Below are positions 46,337-59,945 of a DNA stretch of 64,000 nt, one piece after another. The stretch is from Molossus alvarezi (Eukaryota; Chordata; Mammalia; Chiroptera; Molossidae): the NCBI GenBank assembly GCA_037176705.1, contig CM073885.1:88775001-88839000 (forward strand). The letters are read 5' to 3'. The notes under the pieces are model-generated. The model saw nothing but the letters and a program-made list of their open reading frames with translations. It did not search any database and had not been told where the DNA came from. Made by a program: the position numbers and the translations under genes. The stretch's first letter is position 1, and the number at the start of each line of letters is the position of its first letter.

Positions 46337-46594
46337 TTAACCTTTGCTTTTTAGTGGACTATCTCCAACCTTAAACTTTCAACATATGACACTCAAAGTA
46401 ATGGTTAGATTGTCATTTGCTGAGATACCACTAGAGGTACGTTGTTTAACAGTTTCCATTTCTACAAGACTGTTGAGATAGAATTTTTCCAGCCAGTGCA
46501 GTATTACTTCAACAAATACTTTTTGGCTTTACTGTGTGTGTGAGGCATTGTTTCAGAAAATCTGTGAGATGTGATGAGATAGAAGGGACATAGT

Positions 46595-46850
46595 ATGGCT
46601 CACTAGTGAAGAGTTGGGGTGTTTAAGTCAGACAGCTAGGGTTTAAAACCCTAGCTCTATCACTTACTAGCTCTGAGACCTTGGGCAAGTGATTAACCCT
46701 TCTAGATTCAGTTTCCACATCTGTAAAATGGTTATAACAACAGTATCTACCTCAAAGGATTTGGAGAAATATTAAGTATGAATAAAATATGTGAAGTATT
46801 GGCACACAAGAAGCAAATAATAAACATTAGCACTGTTGTTATTACTATAT
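46595..46850 (+). mobile_element. MIR SINE, well preserved
   Basis: Near-complete MIR: 'cactagtgaagagttggg', 'gtttaaaaccctagctctatcacttactagctctgagaccttgggcaagtgattaacccttc', 'tttccacatctgtaaaatgg', and a terminal 'ttgttgttattacta'. Confidence 0.85.
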
Positions 46851-47293
46851 CCTCAAGTAATTTACAATTTTATTGAAGGGTTCAGAGTTATATGTTCTTT
46901 TGGGCACTCTTCATGATCGATGAATAAGTAAAATAAATCCTTTCTTTTGTTTAATCCATAACTAGCAAAAAAGCACACACGTGGACATCACACATTGAAA
47001 AATATGATTGAGATTTCTTGAACTACTAATACTGTCCTTTTCATCAACTCAAATCTACATAGACTAACCCTTCTCATCTATTCAAGGTCTTTGATTGGGC
47101 TACCTTGAGGCAGAGACACTAGGCTGTATCTTACTTGTCTGCTCTGTCATTAACAAGTGAAAGGAAATGGATGGCAAACAAAGTGCAAGAAGTTTTATAA
47201 AGAGCTTTGATCTTTTTGTCTTTTGTTTTTGAAGATTTGGAGTTCTAATTTATCTTACGCAGTAATTCATGTTAAGACTATGAAATAATAATT
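46851..47293. other. Intronic, nothing recognised
   Basis: AT-rich intron sequence. Confidence 0.4.
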
Positions 47294-47311
47294 AAGAAAT
47301 TATAAGATGAT

Positions 47312-47582
47312 GCCCTGGCCGGTTTGGCTCAGCGGTTAGAGCGTTGGCCTGCTGTCTGGAGAGACCTGGGTTCGGTTCCCGCTAAGGGCATGTACCTCGG
47401 GTGCAGTTTGTCCCCGGCCCTGGTTGGGTCATGTGGGTGGCAGCCACTCGATGTGTCCCTTTCATGTCGATGTTTCTCTCTCTCCCTCCCACTCTATCTG
47501 AACAAAAAATGGAAAAATGTCCTTGGGTGAGGATAAAGGAAAAAAAAAAAAAAAAAAAGACTGACTTCCTTAAAAAAAAAAA
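47312..47582 (+). mobile_element. Ves SINE, complete
   Basis: Head tggctcagcggttagagcg, B box gggttcggttccc, 3' end 'gtccttgggtgaggat' and a long interrupted A-tail (to 47582). Flanked by an 18-bp duplication AAGAAATTATAAGATGAT with one change in the right copy (47294-47311, 47583-47600). Confidence 0.96.
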
Positions 47583-47756
47583 AAGAAATTATAAGACGAT
47601 AAAGATTCCACTTATATTTAAAAGTCTTTACCAGGAAAATATTATAGCACACCTCACCAAATCAAATCTAGCTTTAACTACAAAACGTTAGTCTGTTCAC
47701 ATTCCCATAAATGTCACCCAACAACAGTATAATATTAGGTCTAATGTTTATGCAAA

Positions 47757-47940
47757 TTAGATTCAGTTGGTTGGAGCATCGTTCAGTACACTGAAAGGTC
47801 ACAAGTTGATTCCTGGTCAGGGCACATACCCAGGTTGTGTGTTTGGTCCGCTGTTGGGTGCAGCCAATCACCGTTTCTCTCTCTATCCTCCTTTCTCTTT
47901 CTAATATCAATAAATATATCCTCAGGTAAGGATTAAAAAT
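47757..47940 (+). mobile_element. Ves SINE, hybrid 3' end
   Basis: Degenerate head ('gattcagttggttggagcatcg'), body 'tggtcagggcacatacccaggttg', then 'aatatcaataaatat' followed directly by 'atcctcaggtaaggatt'. It thus joins the ATCAATAAA end and the GTCCTCGGG hairpin end in one element. Confidence 0.85.
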
Positions 47941-48695
47941 ATATATGTAACTGCAAAAACTCCATAAATACTGTTGTTTAGAGTTTTAAATCATATTATC
48001 TTTTGATGGTTGTTGTATAGTTTCTATTATATTATATTACTTTAACTTCCCTGAAATGTCCCTTGGTTTTGGAAAATCTCAAAGACAAAGAGCAACAATG
48101 GACAGGTAGAAAAATATTTTAAAATCTAAACTCAATTGAAATACACTAGTAAGGAATTAATCTTATTCATCATAATCGCCATAGAATATCTTTAAATAGT
48201 TTGTTCTCAGGAGGCATTTAAAACTGTATAATTTTTAAAAACACCTCAATTTTCATACTTTTCATCCACTGCCTAAAGTAAAGTACACCTGTGGTAGTTG
48301 GGATTGTCAGGCTTTAATTATGAAAGAAATAAAGGGAATGCTTTTGTTTTATATGAAAGATTTCTGAGTAAAGACTGCAAATGAAATGTAACATTTATTA
48401 CCTAAAAGAGAATAAGAAAAACAATGAAAAGTGCTACATTATATTTACTCAGAGATCATAATCCCAGCAACTCAATCACCTGTACCATAACTGCCAACCC
48501 TTAAGAAAGGAAACGGAGCTCTGGACCCCTGAAAGGGAAAACTCAAAATAAATCTACTTTACTTAGCCTAGACTCCTGGCTGCCCATTTACTCTTACTTT
48601 ATTGACAACTCTAACCAAGCTTGGCTCTTTTATATTCCAGTTCACACAAGATTAGAGGAAGCAAACTAAAATGAAAGGGGTGTAGTTATGGATGA
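47941..48695. other. Intronic, nothing recognised
   Basis: AT-rich intron sequence without repeat signature. Confidence 0.4.
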
Positions 48696-48710
48696 ACAAA
48701 ATAACAGTAC

Positions 48711-49816
48711 TTTATATAGAACCACAAAAGACACCAAGTAGCCAAAGCAATCTTGAGAAAGAAGAACAAAGTTGGAGGTATTACACTCCCTGATTTCAAA
48801 CTATACTAAAAGCTACAGTAATCAAAATAGTATAATAGTGGCACAAAAACTGACACACAGATCAATGAAACAGAATACAGAAACCAAAAATAAACCCATA
48901 CTTATATGGCCAATTAATCTATGACAGAGGAAGCAAAAATATACAGTGGAGAAAAGGTAGTTATTTCAATAAATGGTGATGTGAAAACTGGAAAGATATG
49001 TACAAAAAAATGAAACTAGACCACTTTCTTACACCATATACAAAAATAAACTCAAAATGGATTAAAGACTTAAATGTAAGACCTGAAATTATAAAACTCC
49101 TAGAAGACAACATAGGCAGTAAGCTCTTCGACATGGGCCTTAGCAGTATTTTTTGATTATGTCTCCTCAGGCAAGAACAATGAAAGGAAATATAAACAAG
49201 TAGGACTACATCAAGCTAAAAAGCTTTTTCACAAAATGAAAAGGAAATCTACTGAATTAGAGATATTTACAAATGATATATCTGATAAGGGGTTAATATC
49301 CAAAATATATAAAAAACTCACACAACTCAACATCAAAATAACAAAACAAAAACAATCCAATTTAACAATAGGCAGAAGACCTGAATAGACATTTTTCCAA
49401 AGACAAAGAGATGGCTAATAGACATATAAGTTGTTCAACATCACTAACATTAGGGAACTACAATCTAAGCCACACTGAAATATCACTGCACACCTCCTGT
49501 CAGAATGGCTATTATAAAAAGACAACAAATAATAAGTGTTGGTGAGGATGTGGAGAAAAGGGAACCCTCATACACTATTCGTGGGATTGTAAATTGGTGA
49601 AGCCACTATGAAAAACAGAATGAAGATTCCTCAAAAAATTAAAAATAGAACTACCATTAGAAACCAGAAATTCTACTTCAGGACATTTACCTGAGGAAAT
49701 TGAAAACACTAATTTGAAATGATATATGTACCCTTATGTTCACTGCAGCACTAATTGTAATAGCCAAGATATGGAAGTAATGTAGGTATCCACTGACGAA
49801 TGGATAAAAAAGATGT

Positions 49817-49857
<41 letters not shown>

Positions 49858-50337
49858 GAATATTATTTTCAGCTATAAAAATGAAATCTCACCATTTGTA
49901 AAATTTTGAATGGACCTAGAGGTATTAGCTAAGTGAAATAAGTCAGACAGAGAAAGACAAACACCGTGATTTCACCTACATGTGGAATCTGAAGGTCAAA
50001 ACAAACAAGCGAGCAAAACAGAACAGAAGCGGATTCATAGATGCAGAGAACAAACTGAAAAATGTCAGAGGGAAGAGGATTGGGGAGATAAACAAAAGGT
50101 GAAGGGGATTAAATAGTACAAATTTCCAATTATAAAATAAAATGAATCACAGGATGTAGTGTATATATAGTGTAGGGAACATAGTCAATAATATTGTAAT
50201 AACTGTATGGTGACTGAAAGTTACTGGAACTGATGTGGTGATCACTTCACATGGTATATAAATGTTGAATCATTATGCTGTACACTTGAAACTAATATAA
50301 TATTGTATGTCGACTATAATTTTAAAAAAGAACAAAA
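48711..50337 (+). mobile_element. LINE-1, 5'-truncated, older subfamily, antisense to NUBPL
   Basis: Covers late ORF2 through the 3' UTR, which ends 'acacttgaaactaatataatattgtatgtcgactataatttt', typical of older laurasiatherian LINE-1s. Flanked by ACAAAATAAC(A/T)GTAC (48696-48710, 50338-50352). Frames are heavily broken. It contains a CA microsatellite at 49817-49854. Confidence 0.92.
49817..49854 (+). repeat. (CA)n microsatellite
   Basis: About 19 CA units inside the LINE-1 at the end of ORF2. Confidence 0.97.
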
Positions 50338-50352
50338 ACAAAATAACTGTAC

Positions 50353-51266
<914 letters not shown>

Positions 51267-51397
51267 TCAGAAAGAACAAAATTTAAACTAAATTTATTCA
51301 AATCAACTTGAGTTATGACTATCCTAAAATTGCTAAATCTCTGAAAAACAAATTTCAAATGAAAATTAGGAGCAAAATATTCCATTATAAGGTAGTA

Positions 51398-51480
<83 letters not shown>
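51398..51480 (+). repeat. (GT)n(TA)n compound microsatellite
   Basis: About 21 GT repeats followed by a TA-rich run with CATA/GTA interruptions, inside NUBPL intron 9. Confidence 0.97.
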
Positions 51481-52010
51481 AAATAAGAAAACTATGTGGC
51501 AGCCCCTCATGGGATAAGCCAGGCCTTTGATTTATTCTTTGCTAGAGATCTTCCAGCAAATGGCCTGGAAGACATTTATAAATTATTTTTACCTGTAATA
51601 CCTGATATAGACACATCAAACCACATAATAAGAGGAAAAGATGGGGAGGCAAAGTAGTCCAAAAAAAAAGTACAATATAATCTTCCTGATGCTGGCAGAT
51701 GACTAAACTAAGAACTACTGAAAAGTAGGCCAGACCTGTTATCCCAACTCTCTGCTTATTTTTCAGATAGGGTTACTTTTATTATGTATTAATCTTTATA
51801 GCATTATAACTTGTGAGTTTGATGAGATCTCAGGATGCATATAATGAGAATCGCCAATATGCAGACTTGAGGTCTGGGAGAATGTGTGTCTTTCCTGATG
51901 ATACATGACTATTAGGTCGTATTATACAGGGGGAAGATGCTCTGATCCATCATCCAATTGACTCTTTCCACCACACTACCATAAATGGAGCCTTTCAAAA
52001 GGCTCAGGTT
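51481..52010. other. Intronic, nothing recognised
   Basis: Ordinary intron sequence. Confidence 0.4.
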
Positions 52011-52029
52011 TAAAAGGCAGTAAATGGAG

Positions 52030-52251
52030 CCCTGGCCAGTTTGGCTCAGCGGTTAGAGCGTCGACCTGCGGTCCGGAGAGACCCGGGTTCGGTTCCCGCC
52101 AAGGGCACGTACTTCGGTTGCAGTTTGTCCCCGGCCCTGGTTGGTCGTGCGGGTGGCAGCCACTCGATGTGTCCCTTCACGTCGATGTTTCTCACTCTCT
52201 CTCCCTTCCTCTCTCTCCCTCCCACTCTATCTGTACAAAAAAATAAAAAAA
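52030..52251 (+). mobile_element. Ves SINE, young
   Basis: Near-consensus head (gtttggctcagcggttagagcg) and B box (gggttcggttccc), ending in AATAAAAAAATAAA without the terminal hairpin. Flanked by a perfect 19-bp duplication TAAAAGGCAGTAAATGGAG (52011-52029, 52252-52270). Antisense to NUBPL. Confidence 0.97.
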
Positions 52252-52270
52252 TAAAAGGCAGTAAATGGAG

Positions 52271-53038
52271 TGAGTCTTAAGGAGAAGAGTTGGCTTGTCA
52301 TGGTGCTCAGCATTCTTAGAACCACTCCAGATAAAAAAAAAAGGTTATTGAAATGTGTGTATGTGTGTGTTCTATATAAATAAGTCATTCAGCACCATGC
52401 CAGGCAATGTAAATAATGCAGAATGTATGTTACAAAATTATAAACCTACTACAATTTATATTATGAAGTACATGGAGGAACAGATATTTTATGCTCCTCC
52501 TGTCGGCAAATTTTCAAATCTTAACCAACTCTTTAAGTCTTTCCTAAATGTTCAATAGCCAAATGACAAAAATGTATGAATATTTCAGTAACCACTGAAA
52601 GATTACCGTTTTGGTAAATTTTATGTCTATTCTACAGATCAACGTTAAGACTGTAGGAAGTTGTCACAGGCAGGCAGGGAAATATATGCTATAGAAAATA
52701 CTCAAGGTTTTTTCCTCCTGATCTATGAGCTGCCATTAGAGTAATGGAAAAAATAAAAGTAAAACCTTCTTTATACAGCCACTTATTGACATCTTTGTTG
52801 CCCTTCCGAGACTCACATAGGCATAGAAGCATAGAGCAAAAGAGAGGAAACCTTGTTAGGAAATAGGGGACTAGTGAGAGAGGTGATAGGCTAACAGGTG
52901 TACACAGAGAAGTATAAAAAAGTACAAGGATGGAGAATGGGCTAGGTCTGCAGGGAAGAAGGGCATATTTCAGAGACATAAGTTAAAGGGGTTTCTGTGG
53001 GATAATCTGAGACCTTAACTATGATACATAAATTGTCC
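52271..53038. other. Intronic, nothing recognised
   Basis: Ordinary intron sequence between a Ves SINE and the hAT element. Confidence 0.4.
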
Positions 53039-53407
53039 CTTTAAATCAATGGTTCTCAACCTTTCTAATGCTGCGACCCTTTAATACAGTTACTCATGTT
53101 GTGGTGACCCCCAACCATAAAATTATTTTCGTTGCTACTTTGTAACTATAATTTTGCTATTGTTATGAATCGTAATGTAAATATCTGATATGCAGGATGT
53201 ATTTTCATTGTTACAAATTGAACAGAATTAAAGCATAGTGATTAATCACAAAAACAACATGTAATTATATATTGTGAAATATTTATTTCTAATTACAAAT
53301 AAATGAAATTTTGTCTTGAAGCATAGTGTAGCACGGGTAACAGTCTTAATATAACAACAGTAAACTACGTTGCTACATTTTGCAACAGTATGCGTAAAAA
53401 GCCAACA

Positions 53408-53935
53408 TCAGTTCGAAGGTTGAGATTGCTTCTTTCTCACCAGATCAGAAATTCTCGGGGCAGTCTTTGCAAGAGCACAGTGCAGATCATCTTCCACAAC
53501 AAGTCCACTTCTGTATTTAGATTTGATAACCAACAAACTGGAAAACCCTGTTTCACGAAGATATGTTGTTGGAAATGGAAGAAGAAGGTGTAACACAGTC
53601 TCAGACAGAACAGGATATGACTGCAAACACTTGATCCAGAATTTTGTAACTGGCATTGTAGAGAAATCAGTTCTCGCTGCATTGCTGTTAATAAGTTCAA
53701 TGAACTCCTCTTGTGCTATCTCAGGAACATCTTCCACTTTGACTGTGAATGGGCTTCTGGCAAGTGCAAATGGGCTGTCAGGTAGATTTGGAAAGTACGA
53801 TGAAATTTCGTTTGTAAGCATGTGCAAGTGTTCTTTCACAGAAATCATCATCGTAATCCTTTTGTCTGGTTCAATGTCATGTTCCTCAAAGAAAGCAGAT
53901 AAGGTAGGCAACATGTACATTTTATTTTCATCCAT
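53408..53935 (-). pseudogene. hAT (SPIN/Buster-type) transposase, C-terminal part
   Basis: The longest surviving piece (175 aa) of the transposase. Its second half, VTKFWIKCLQSYPVLSETVL then PTTYLRETGFSSLL, is the hAT C-terminal dimerisation domain with its conserved FW, YP-L and E-x-x-FS positions. It ends with a stop near 53408, close to the left terminus. The Buster clade also gave rise to ZBED5-type host genes, but frameshifts upstream show that this copy is not a maintained gene. Confidence 0.85.
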
Positions 53936-54970
53936 TTTTTTTTTTTTTTCAAAGCTGAAGTTTCATTTGGAATGATCGGGTCTTTTCAGACAAATTGAGG
54001 AATGTTGCATTTGGTCCTTGCAGTGATAAATTTAACTCATTCAAGATGGCAAAGATGTCAACCAAATAAGCTATTTTCTGCAGTTCACTTTTATCACTGA
54101 AAAGTGTTTCAAACTGTGGTCTTGCTTTCTGATTAAAAAATGTTTCGAGTTCATCATGAAGTTCAAAAACATGTTTTAAAACTTTTCGTCAACAACCATC
54201 TCTCTTCAGTGTGAAATAGCAGAGCACTGTTCAGCGCATCCAACTTGTTGCACAGTTGCAAAAACAGTAGATTGTTTATAGTGCTCGCCTTTACAAAATT
54301 GACAGAACTTATGATGCTTTTCATTACTTCTTGTAACTCTTGTGGCAGCGTCTTTATTGCTAATATTTGCCGATGAATCATACAGTGAGTTCCAACAACT
54401 TTTGGTGACTCATTCAGTACCAAACGTTGAAATCCAGATCAACGTCCTAGCATAGCTGAAGCACCACCTGTGCAAACACCACAGACCTTTCCCAAGAGAT
54501 CTTCTGCTCTTTCAGAAATGAACCAACTGTGTCAAATACATTACGTGCAGTATTTGTCGTTTCAAGGGGTTTGCAAAAAAGAAACTCATTTTTAAAGTCG
54601 CCATCATTAATACACCTCACGTAAACTAGTTACTTTGAACAGTTTGATACGTCTGTAGATTCATCAAACTGGATGCTAAATATTGGAAGTGGAGATTTAA
54701 TCTCCTGGATTACCTGATCAAGAATATCGGCAGACATGTCATCTATTCTTCTGCGGACAGTGTCATTAGATTAAAAAAAATTGCATTCAATTTCGTAACC
54801 AATTCGTCTCCTATCATAACTCGAACAATGACTTTGGCCACTGGGAACAGTAAATCCTCAGCAATGGTGTGAGGTTTCATAGCTCTGGTGATTCTGAGTG
54901 CCACCAAATATAAAGCTTCAACTGCTATGTTTTGTTTGTGGTACTTGCCACCAGTGTCAAGTCTGGCTTT
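53936..54970 (-). pseudogene. hAT transposase, central part, broken
   Basis: Minus-strand homology in shifting frames. 54163-54423 encodes THCMIHRQILAIKTLPQELQ and FHTEERWLLTKSF, the HC-x-x-H-R and T-E-x-R-W-L catalytic-region signatures of hAT transposases of the ZBED5/Buster kind. 54743-54970 encodes KYHKQNIAVEALYLVALRI and KPHTIAEDLL. In-frame stops and indels (for example A/T-runs near 53940 and 54770) break it. The LINE-1 entered right after 54970. Confidence 0.82.
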
Positions 54971-55298
54971 TTTTTTTTTTAATTTTATTTTTGATACAGA
55001 TGTTTCTCCTTTTTTACCCCATTGACACCCTCCTCCCATTCCCCCCACCCCATCCCCGACTTTGTTGTCCATGCCCATTGGTTATGTGTACATGAATATA
55101 AGTTGTGGTTTATCTCTTCCCTCCCTCCACCACGCCCTCGCCTGAGGGTTGTCAGTCTATACCCTACTTCATGTTTCTGGGTTTACCCTATTCCTCAGAC
55201 TATTATGTTCATTATATTCCACAAATAAGTGAGATCATGTGGTATTTGTATTTTTCTGCTTGGCTTGTTTCACTTAGGATAATATTTTCCAGGTCCCC

Positions 55299-58200
55299 TC
55301 ATGTTGTCTCAAAGGATAAGAGATCTTTCTTTCTTACTGCATAGTACTCCATTGTGTATATGTACCACTGCTTTTTTATCCATTCGTCTACTGATGGACA
55401 TTTGGGCTGTTTCCAGATCTTAGCTATTGTAAATAGTGCTGCTACAAACATGGGGGTGCATATATTCTTTCTGATTGGTGTGTCAGGCTTTTTAGGGTAT
55501 ATTCCTAGAATGGGGATCACTCGGTCAAATGGAAGTTCAATTTTTAGTTTTTTGAGGTAACACCATAGTGTTCTCCATAGTGGCTGCACCAGTCTGCATT
55601 CCCACCAGCAGTGTACTAGAGTCCCCTTTTCTCCACACCCTCGCCAACACTTGTTGTTTGATGATTTGTTGATGGTGGCCATTCTGACAGGTGTGAGTTG
55701 ATACCTCATTGTTGTTTTAATTTGCATCTCTCTGATGATTAGTGATGTTGAGCATTTCTTCATATGTCTTTAGCTATTTGTATATCCTGTTTGGAGAGTT
55801 ATCTATTTAGTTCCTCTGCCCATTTTTAATTGGGTTCTTTATCTTCCTTTTGTTGAGTTGTATGAGTACTCTATATATTTTGGAAATTAACCCCTTATTT
55901 GATATATCATTGGCAATGATGTTCTCCCATACAGTGGGTTGCCTTTCCATTTTGATGGTTGTTTCTTTTGCTGTGTAGAAGCTTTTTAGTTTGAGGTAGT
56001 CCCATGTGTTCATTTTCTCCTTGGCTTCTGTTGCCTTAGGTGATGTATCAGTGAAAATTCTGCTGCGTATGATGTCTGAAATTTTGTTGCCTACATTTTC
56101 TTCTAGACTTTTCATTTAAGTCTTTTATCCATTTTGAGTTTATTTTTGTGTATGGTGTTAGTTGATGGTCTAGTTTCATTTTTTTGCATGTAGCTGTCCA
56201 ATTTTCCCAACACCATTTATTAAAGAGGCTGTCTTTACTCCACTGTATGCTCTTGCCTCCTTTGTCAAATATTAATGGAGCATAGTATCTTGGGTCCATT
56301 TCAGGGTTCTCTATTCTGTTCCGCTGGTCTATATGCCTGTTCTTGGGCCAGTACCAAGCTGTTTTAATTACAGTCGCTTTGTAGTATAACCTGATATCTG
56401 GTATTGTGATCCCACCTACTTTGTCCTTCTTTTTCAAGATTGCTGTGACTATTCGGGGTCTTTTTTGTTCCATATGAACTTTTGAAGTATTTGTTCTACT
56501 TCTGTGAAGGATGTTGTTAATATTTTGATGGAGATTGCATTGAATCTATAGATTGCTTTCGGTAGTATGGACATTTTAATGATGTTAATTCTTCCAATCC
56601 ATGAACAAGGTATATGCTTCCACTTTTTATATCTTCCTCTATTTCTGTTTTCAATGTCCTGTAGTTTTCTGCAAATCAGTCCTTTATTTCTTTGGTTAAG
56701 TTTATTCCTAGGTATCTTAATTTTTTTTGCCATGATAGTAAATGGGATCATTTTTTCAGTTTCTCTTTCTGTGAGTTCATCATTGGTGTATAAGAATGTC
56801 GTTGATTTCTTGACGTTAATTTTGTATCCTGCTACTTTGCCAAATGCATTTATTAAGTGTAGTAGATTTTTGATGGAGTCTTTAGGGTTTTCTATGTATA
56901 ATATCATGTCATCTGCAAATAATGACAGTTTCACTTCCTCCTTTCCAATTTGGATCCCTTTTATTTATTTTTTCATGTGTGATTGCTGTGGCTAAGACTT
57001 CCAGTACTATGTTAAATAAGAGTGGCGAAAGTGGACATCCCTGTCTTCTTCCTGTTCTTAAGAAAAATGCTTTTAGTTGCTGCCCACTGACTATGATGTT
57101 GGCTGTAATCTTTCATATATGGCCTTTATTATGTTGAGATATGATCCCTCTATTTCCACATTGCTGCATGTTTTTATCAGAACTGGATGCTAGATTTTGT
57201 CAAATGCTTTTTCAGCATATATTAATATGATCATGTAGTTTTATTCTTCATTTTGTTTATATGATGTATCACATTTATTGATTTGCGAATAATATACCAG
57301 CCTTGCATCCCTGGGATAAATCCCACTTGGTCATGATGAATAACTTTTTTGATGTATTGTTGGATCCGATTTGCTAGTATTTCATTCAGGATTTTGGCAT
57401 CTATGTTCATCAGGCATATTGGCCTGTAGTTTTGTTTCTTTGTAGTGTCTTTTTCTGGTTTTGGAATTAGAATTATGATGGCCTCATAAAACACATTTGG
57501 AAGTCTTCCTTCTAAAATTTTTTGAAATAGTTTGAGGAGAATCGGTGTTAGTTCTTTTTTGAATGTTCGGTAAAACTCCCCTGTGAAGCCATCTGGGCCT
57601 GGGCTTTTGTTTGCTGGGAGAATCTTGATTACCTCTTCAATTTCCTTAGTTGTTTTTGGTCTGTTCAAGTTTTCTCTCTCTTCTAGGTCCAGTTTTGGGA
57701 GACGGTGTGTTTCTAGAAATTTGTCCATTTCGCTTAGATTGTTGATTTGTTGCCATATAATTGTTCATAGTAGTTGTTAACGATCTTTTGTAGTTCTGTG
57801 GTGTCAGTGTTACTTCTCTTTCATTTCTGATTTTGTGTATTTGGGTTCTCTCTCTTTGGTGAGTCTAGGTAAGGGTCCATAAATCTTTTTGAAAAACCAG
57901 TTCTCTGTTTCATTGATCCTTTGAATTGTTTTTTTGGTCTCTATGTCATTTATTTCTGCTCTGATGTTTACTATTTCCTTCCTCCTACTTGCTCTGGGGT
58001 TTTCTTTTTGTTTGCTTTCTAGTTTTTAAATTGTAAGGTTAGATAGTCAATTAGAAATGTTTCTTGTTTCTTGAGGTAGGCCTGTAGTGCTATAAACTTC
58101 CCTCTCAGAACTGCTTTTGCTACATCCTATAGATTTTGTGTTGTTTTGTGTTCATTTTCATTGGTTTCCAGTAAGTGTTTAATTTCTTCCTTGATCTCCT

Positions 58201-59045
58201 CGGTAACCCATTCATTGTTTAATAACATGCTATTTAGCCTCCATGTGTTGAAATGTCTTTGCATGTTCTTGTTGCAATTGATTTCTAGTTTCATGCCATT
58301 GTGATCTGAGAAGATGCTTGATATGATTTCAATCTTCTTGAACATGTAGAGATTTAGTTTGTGTCCTATCATGTGGTCAATCTTTGAGAATGTCCCATGT
58401 GCACTTGAGAAGAATGTGAATTCTGTAGTTTTGGGGTGTAATTCTCTGTAGATATCTATTAAATTCATTTGGTCTAATGCTTCATTTAGAGTGTTTCCTT
58501 GCTAATTTTTTGTCTAGAGGATCTATCCAGTGATGTCAGCAGGGTATTGAAGTCCCCTGCTATAACTGTATTGTTGTCAATTTCTCCCTTGAAGTCCTCC
58601 AGAAGATTTTTAATATATTTTGGTGCTCCTATATTGGATGCATATATGTTTATCAAGGTTATATCTTCCTGTTGGATAGATCCTTTCAATATTATGTAGT
58701 GGCCCTCTCTGGACGGCAGGCCAAATCTCTAACCACTGAGCCAAATCAGCCAGAGCTGTAGTGGCCTTCTTTGTCTCTAGTTATGGCCTTCATTTTGAAA
58801 TCTATTTTATCAGATATGAGTATTGCTACCCCAGCTTTTTTTTGCTTTCTGTTTGCTTGGAAGATTTTATTCCATCTCTTCACTTTCAATCTATGTGAGT
58901 CTTTTATTGTGAGGTGGGTCTCTTGTAAACAACATATAGATGAGTCATGGTTTCTTATCCAATCAGCTACTCTGTGTCTTTTCATCAGAGCATTCAGTTT
59001 ATTTACATTTAAGGTGATTATTGATATGTACTTGTTTATTGCCGT
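55299..59045 (-). pseudogene. LINE-1 ORF2 pseudogene
   Basis: ORF2 homology split by stops, indels and a 52-bp insertion. Open pieces include 58746-58985, 58486-58689, 58127-58468, 57231-57728, 56449-56934, 56048-56473, 55807-56115 and 55299-55763. The start codon position reads ACG instead of ATG. The FADDMILY box survives at ~56905-56930. Confidence 0.92.
58705..58756 (-). mobile_element. 52-bp insert equal to the 5' tRNA half of a Ves SINE, no tail
   Basis: Read on the minus strand, GCTCTGGCTGATTTGGCTCA and onward to GTCCAGAGAG matches nucleotides 1-52 of neighbouring Ves SINEs and stops before the B box. It is flanked by a perfect 10-bp duplication TGTAGTGGCC (58695-58704, 58757-58766). 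The empty site is visible in the sister LINE-1 copies ('attatgtagtggccttctttg' near 33680). There is no A-tail. Confidence 0.88.
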
Positions 59046-59084
59046 TTTTGTTTAGTTTGGTTATATTTTTCTTCCTATTTCTTC

Positions 59085-59945
59085 TACTAATTACAACAGT
59101 CCTTTTAAAATTTCTTGCAGTGCTGGTTTGGTGCTAATGTATTCCCTTAGCCTTTTTTCATCTGGGAAGCTGTTTATTTGACCTTCTATTTTGAATGACA
59201 GCCTTACTATGTAGAGTAGTCCTGGATTCAGATCCTTGTTTTTCATGACCTTGATTACTTTATGCCATTCCCTTCTGGCCTGTAGTGTTTTTTTTTTTTT
59301 TTTGAGAAGTCTTATGGGGGTTCCTTTGCAGGTAACCTGTTGCTTATCTCTTGCTGCTTTTAGGATTCTCTCTGTTGTTAATTTTTGGCATTTTAATTAC
59401 TGTGTGTCTTAGTGTGGGCCTGTTTGGGTTCTTCTTTCTTGGGGCTCTCTGTGTTTCTTGAACTTGAATGCCTTCTTCCTCCACCAAATTAGGAAAGTTT
59501 TCTGTCACTATTTTTTCGAATATATTCTCTAACCCTTACTCATTTTCTTCTTCTTCGGCAACTCCTATGATGCGAATATTATTACGTTTCCAGTTGTCCC
59601 ACAGTTCTCTTATGCTGTCTTCTTGTTTTTTAATCATTTTTTCCTTTTGGTTTTCTGATTGTTTGATTTTTTTCTACCCTGTCTTCTAATTCACTGATCC
59701 AGTCCTCAGCTTCCTCTACTCCGTTGTTTAGACCTTCTAATGTGTTCTTTATTTCTGATATGTCATTGTTGATTTCTTCTTGGTGGTTTTTAATTTCCAG
59801 TTGGTTGATTTTCAACATCTCTATGTCCTTACTCATGCTGTTTAGCTTCCTCAAGATTATGGCTCTGAGTTGTAGCTCTGTTAACTTGCTTAACTGCTCC
59901 ACATTTATCTCATCTTTGGTAGAGGTGTCTTGTTCTTTCATTTGG
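59085..59945 (-). pseudogene. LINE-1 ORF1 pseudogene
   Basis: ORF1 homology (for example MKEQDTSTKDEINVEQLSKL and the coiled coil at 59630-59941), broken by a poly-T expansion near 59287 and by several indels. Confidence 0.85.

Noticed and set aside
53408..54970. Domesticated hAT (ZBED-type) host gene
   Set aside because: The coding region has several frameshifts and stops and is cut by a LINE-1; transposon termini and target duplication are still present, so it is an ordinary dead transposon.
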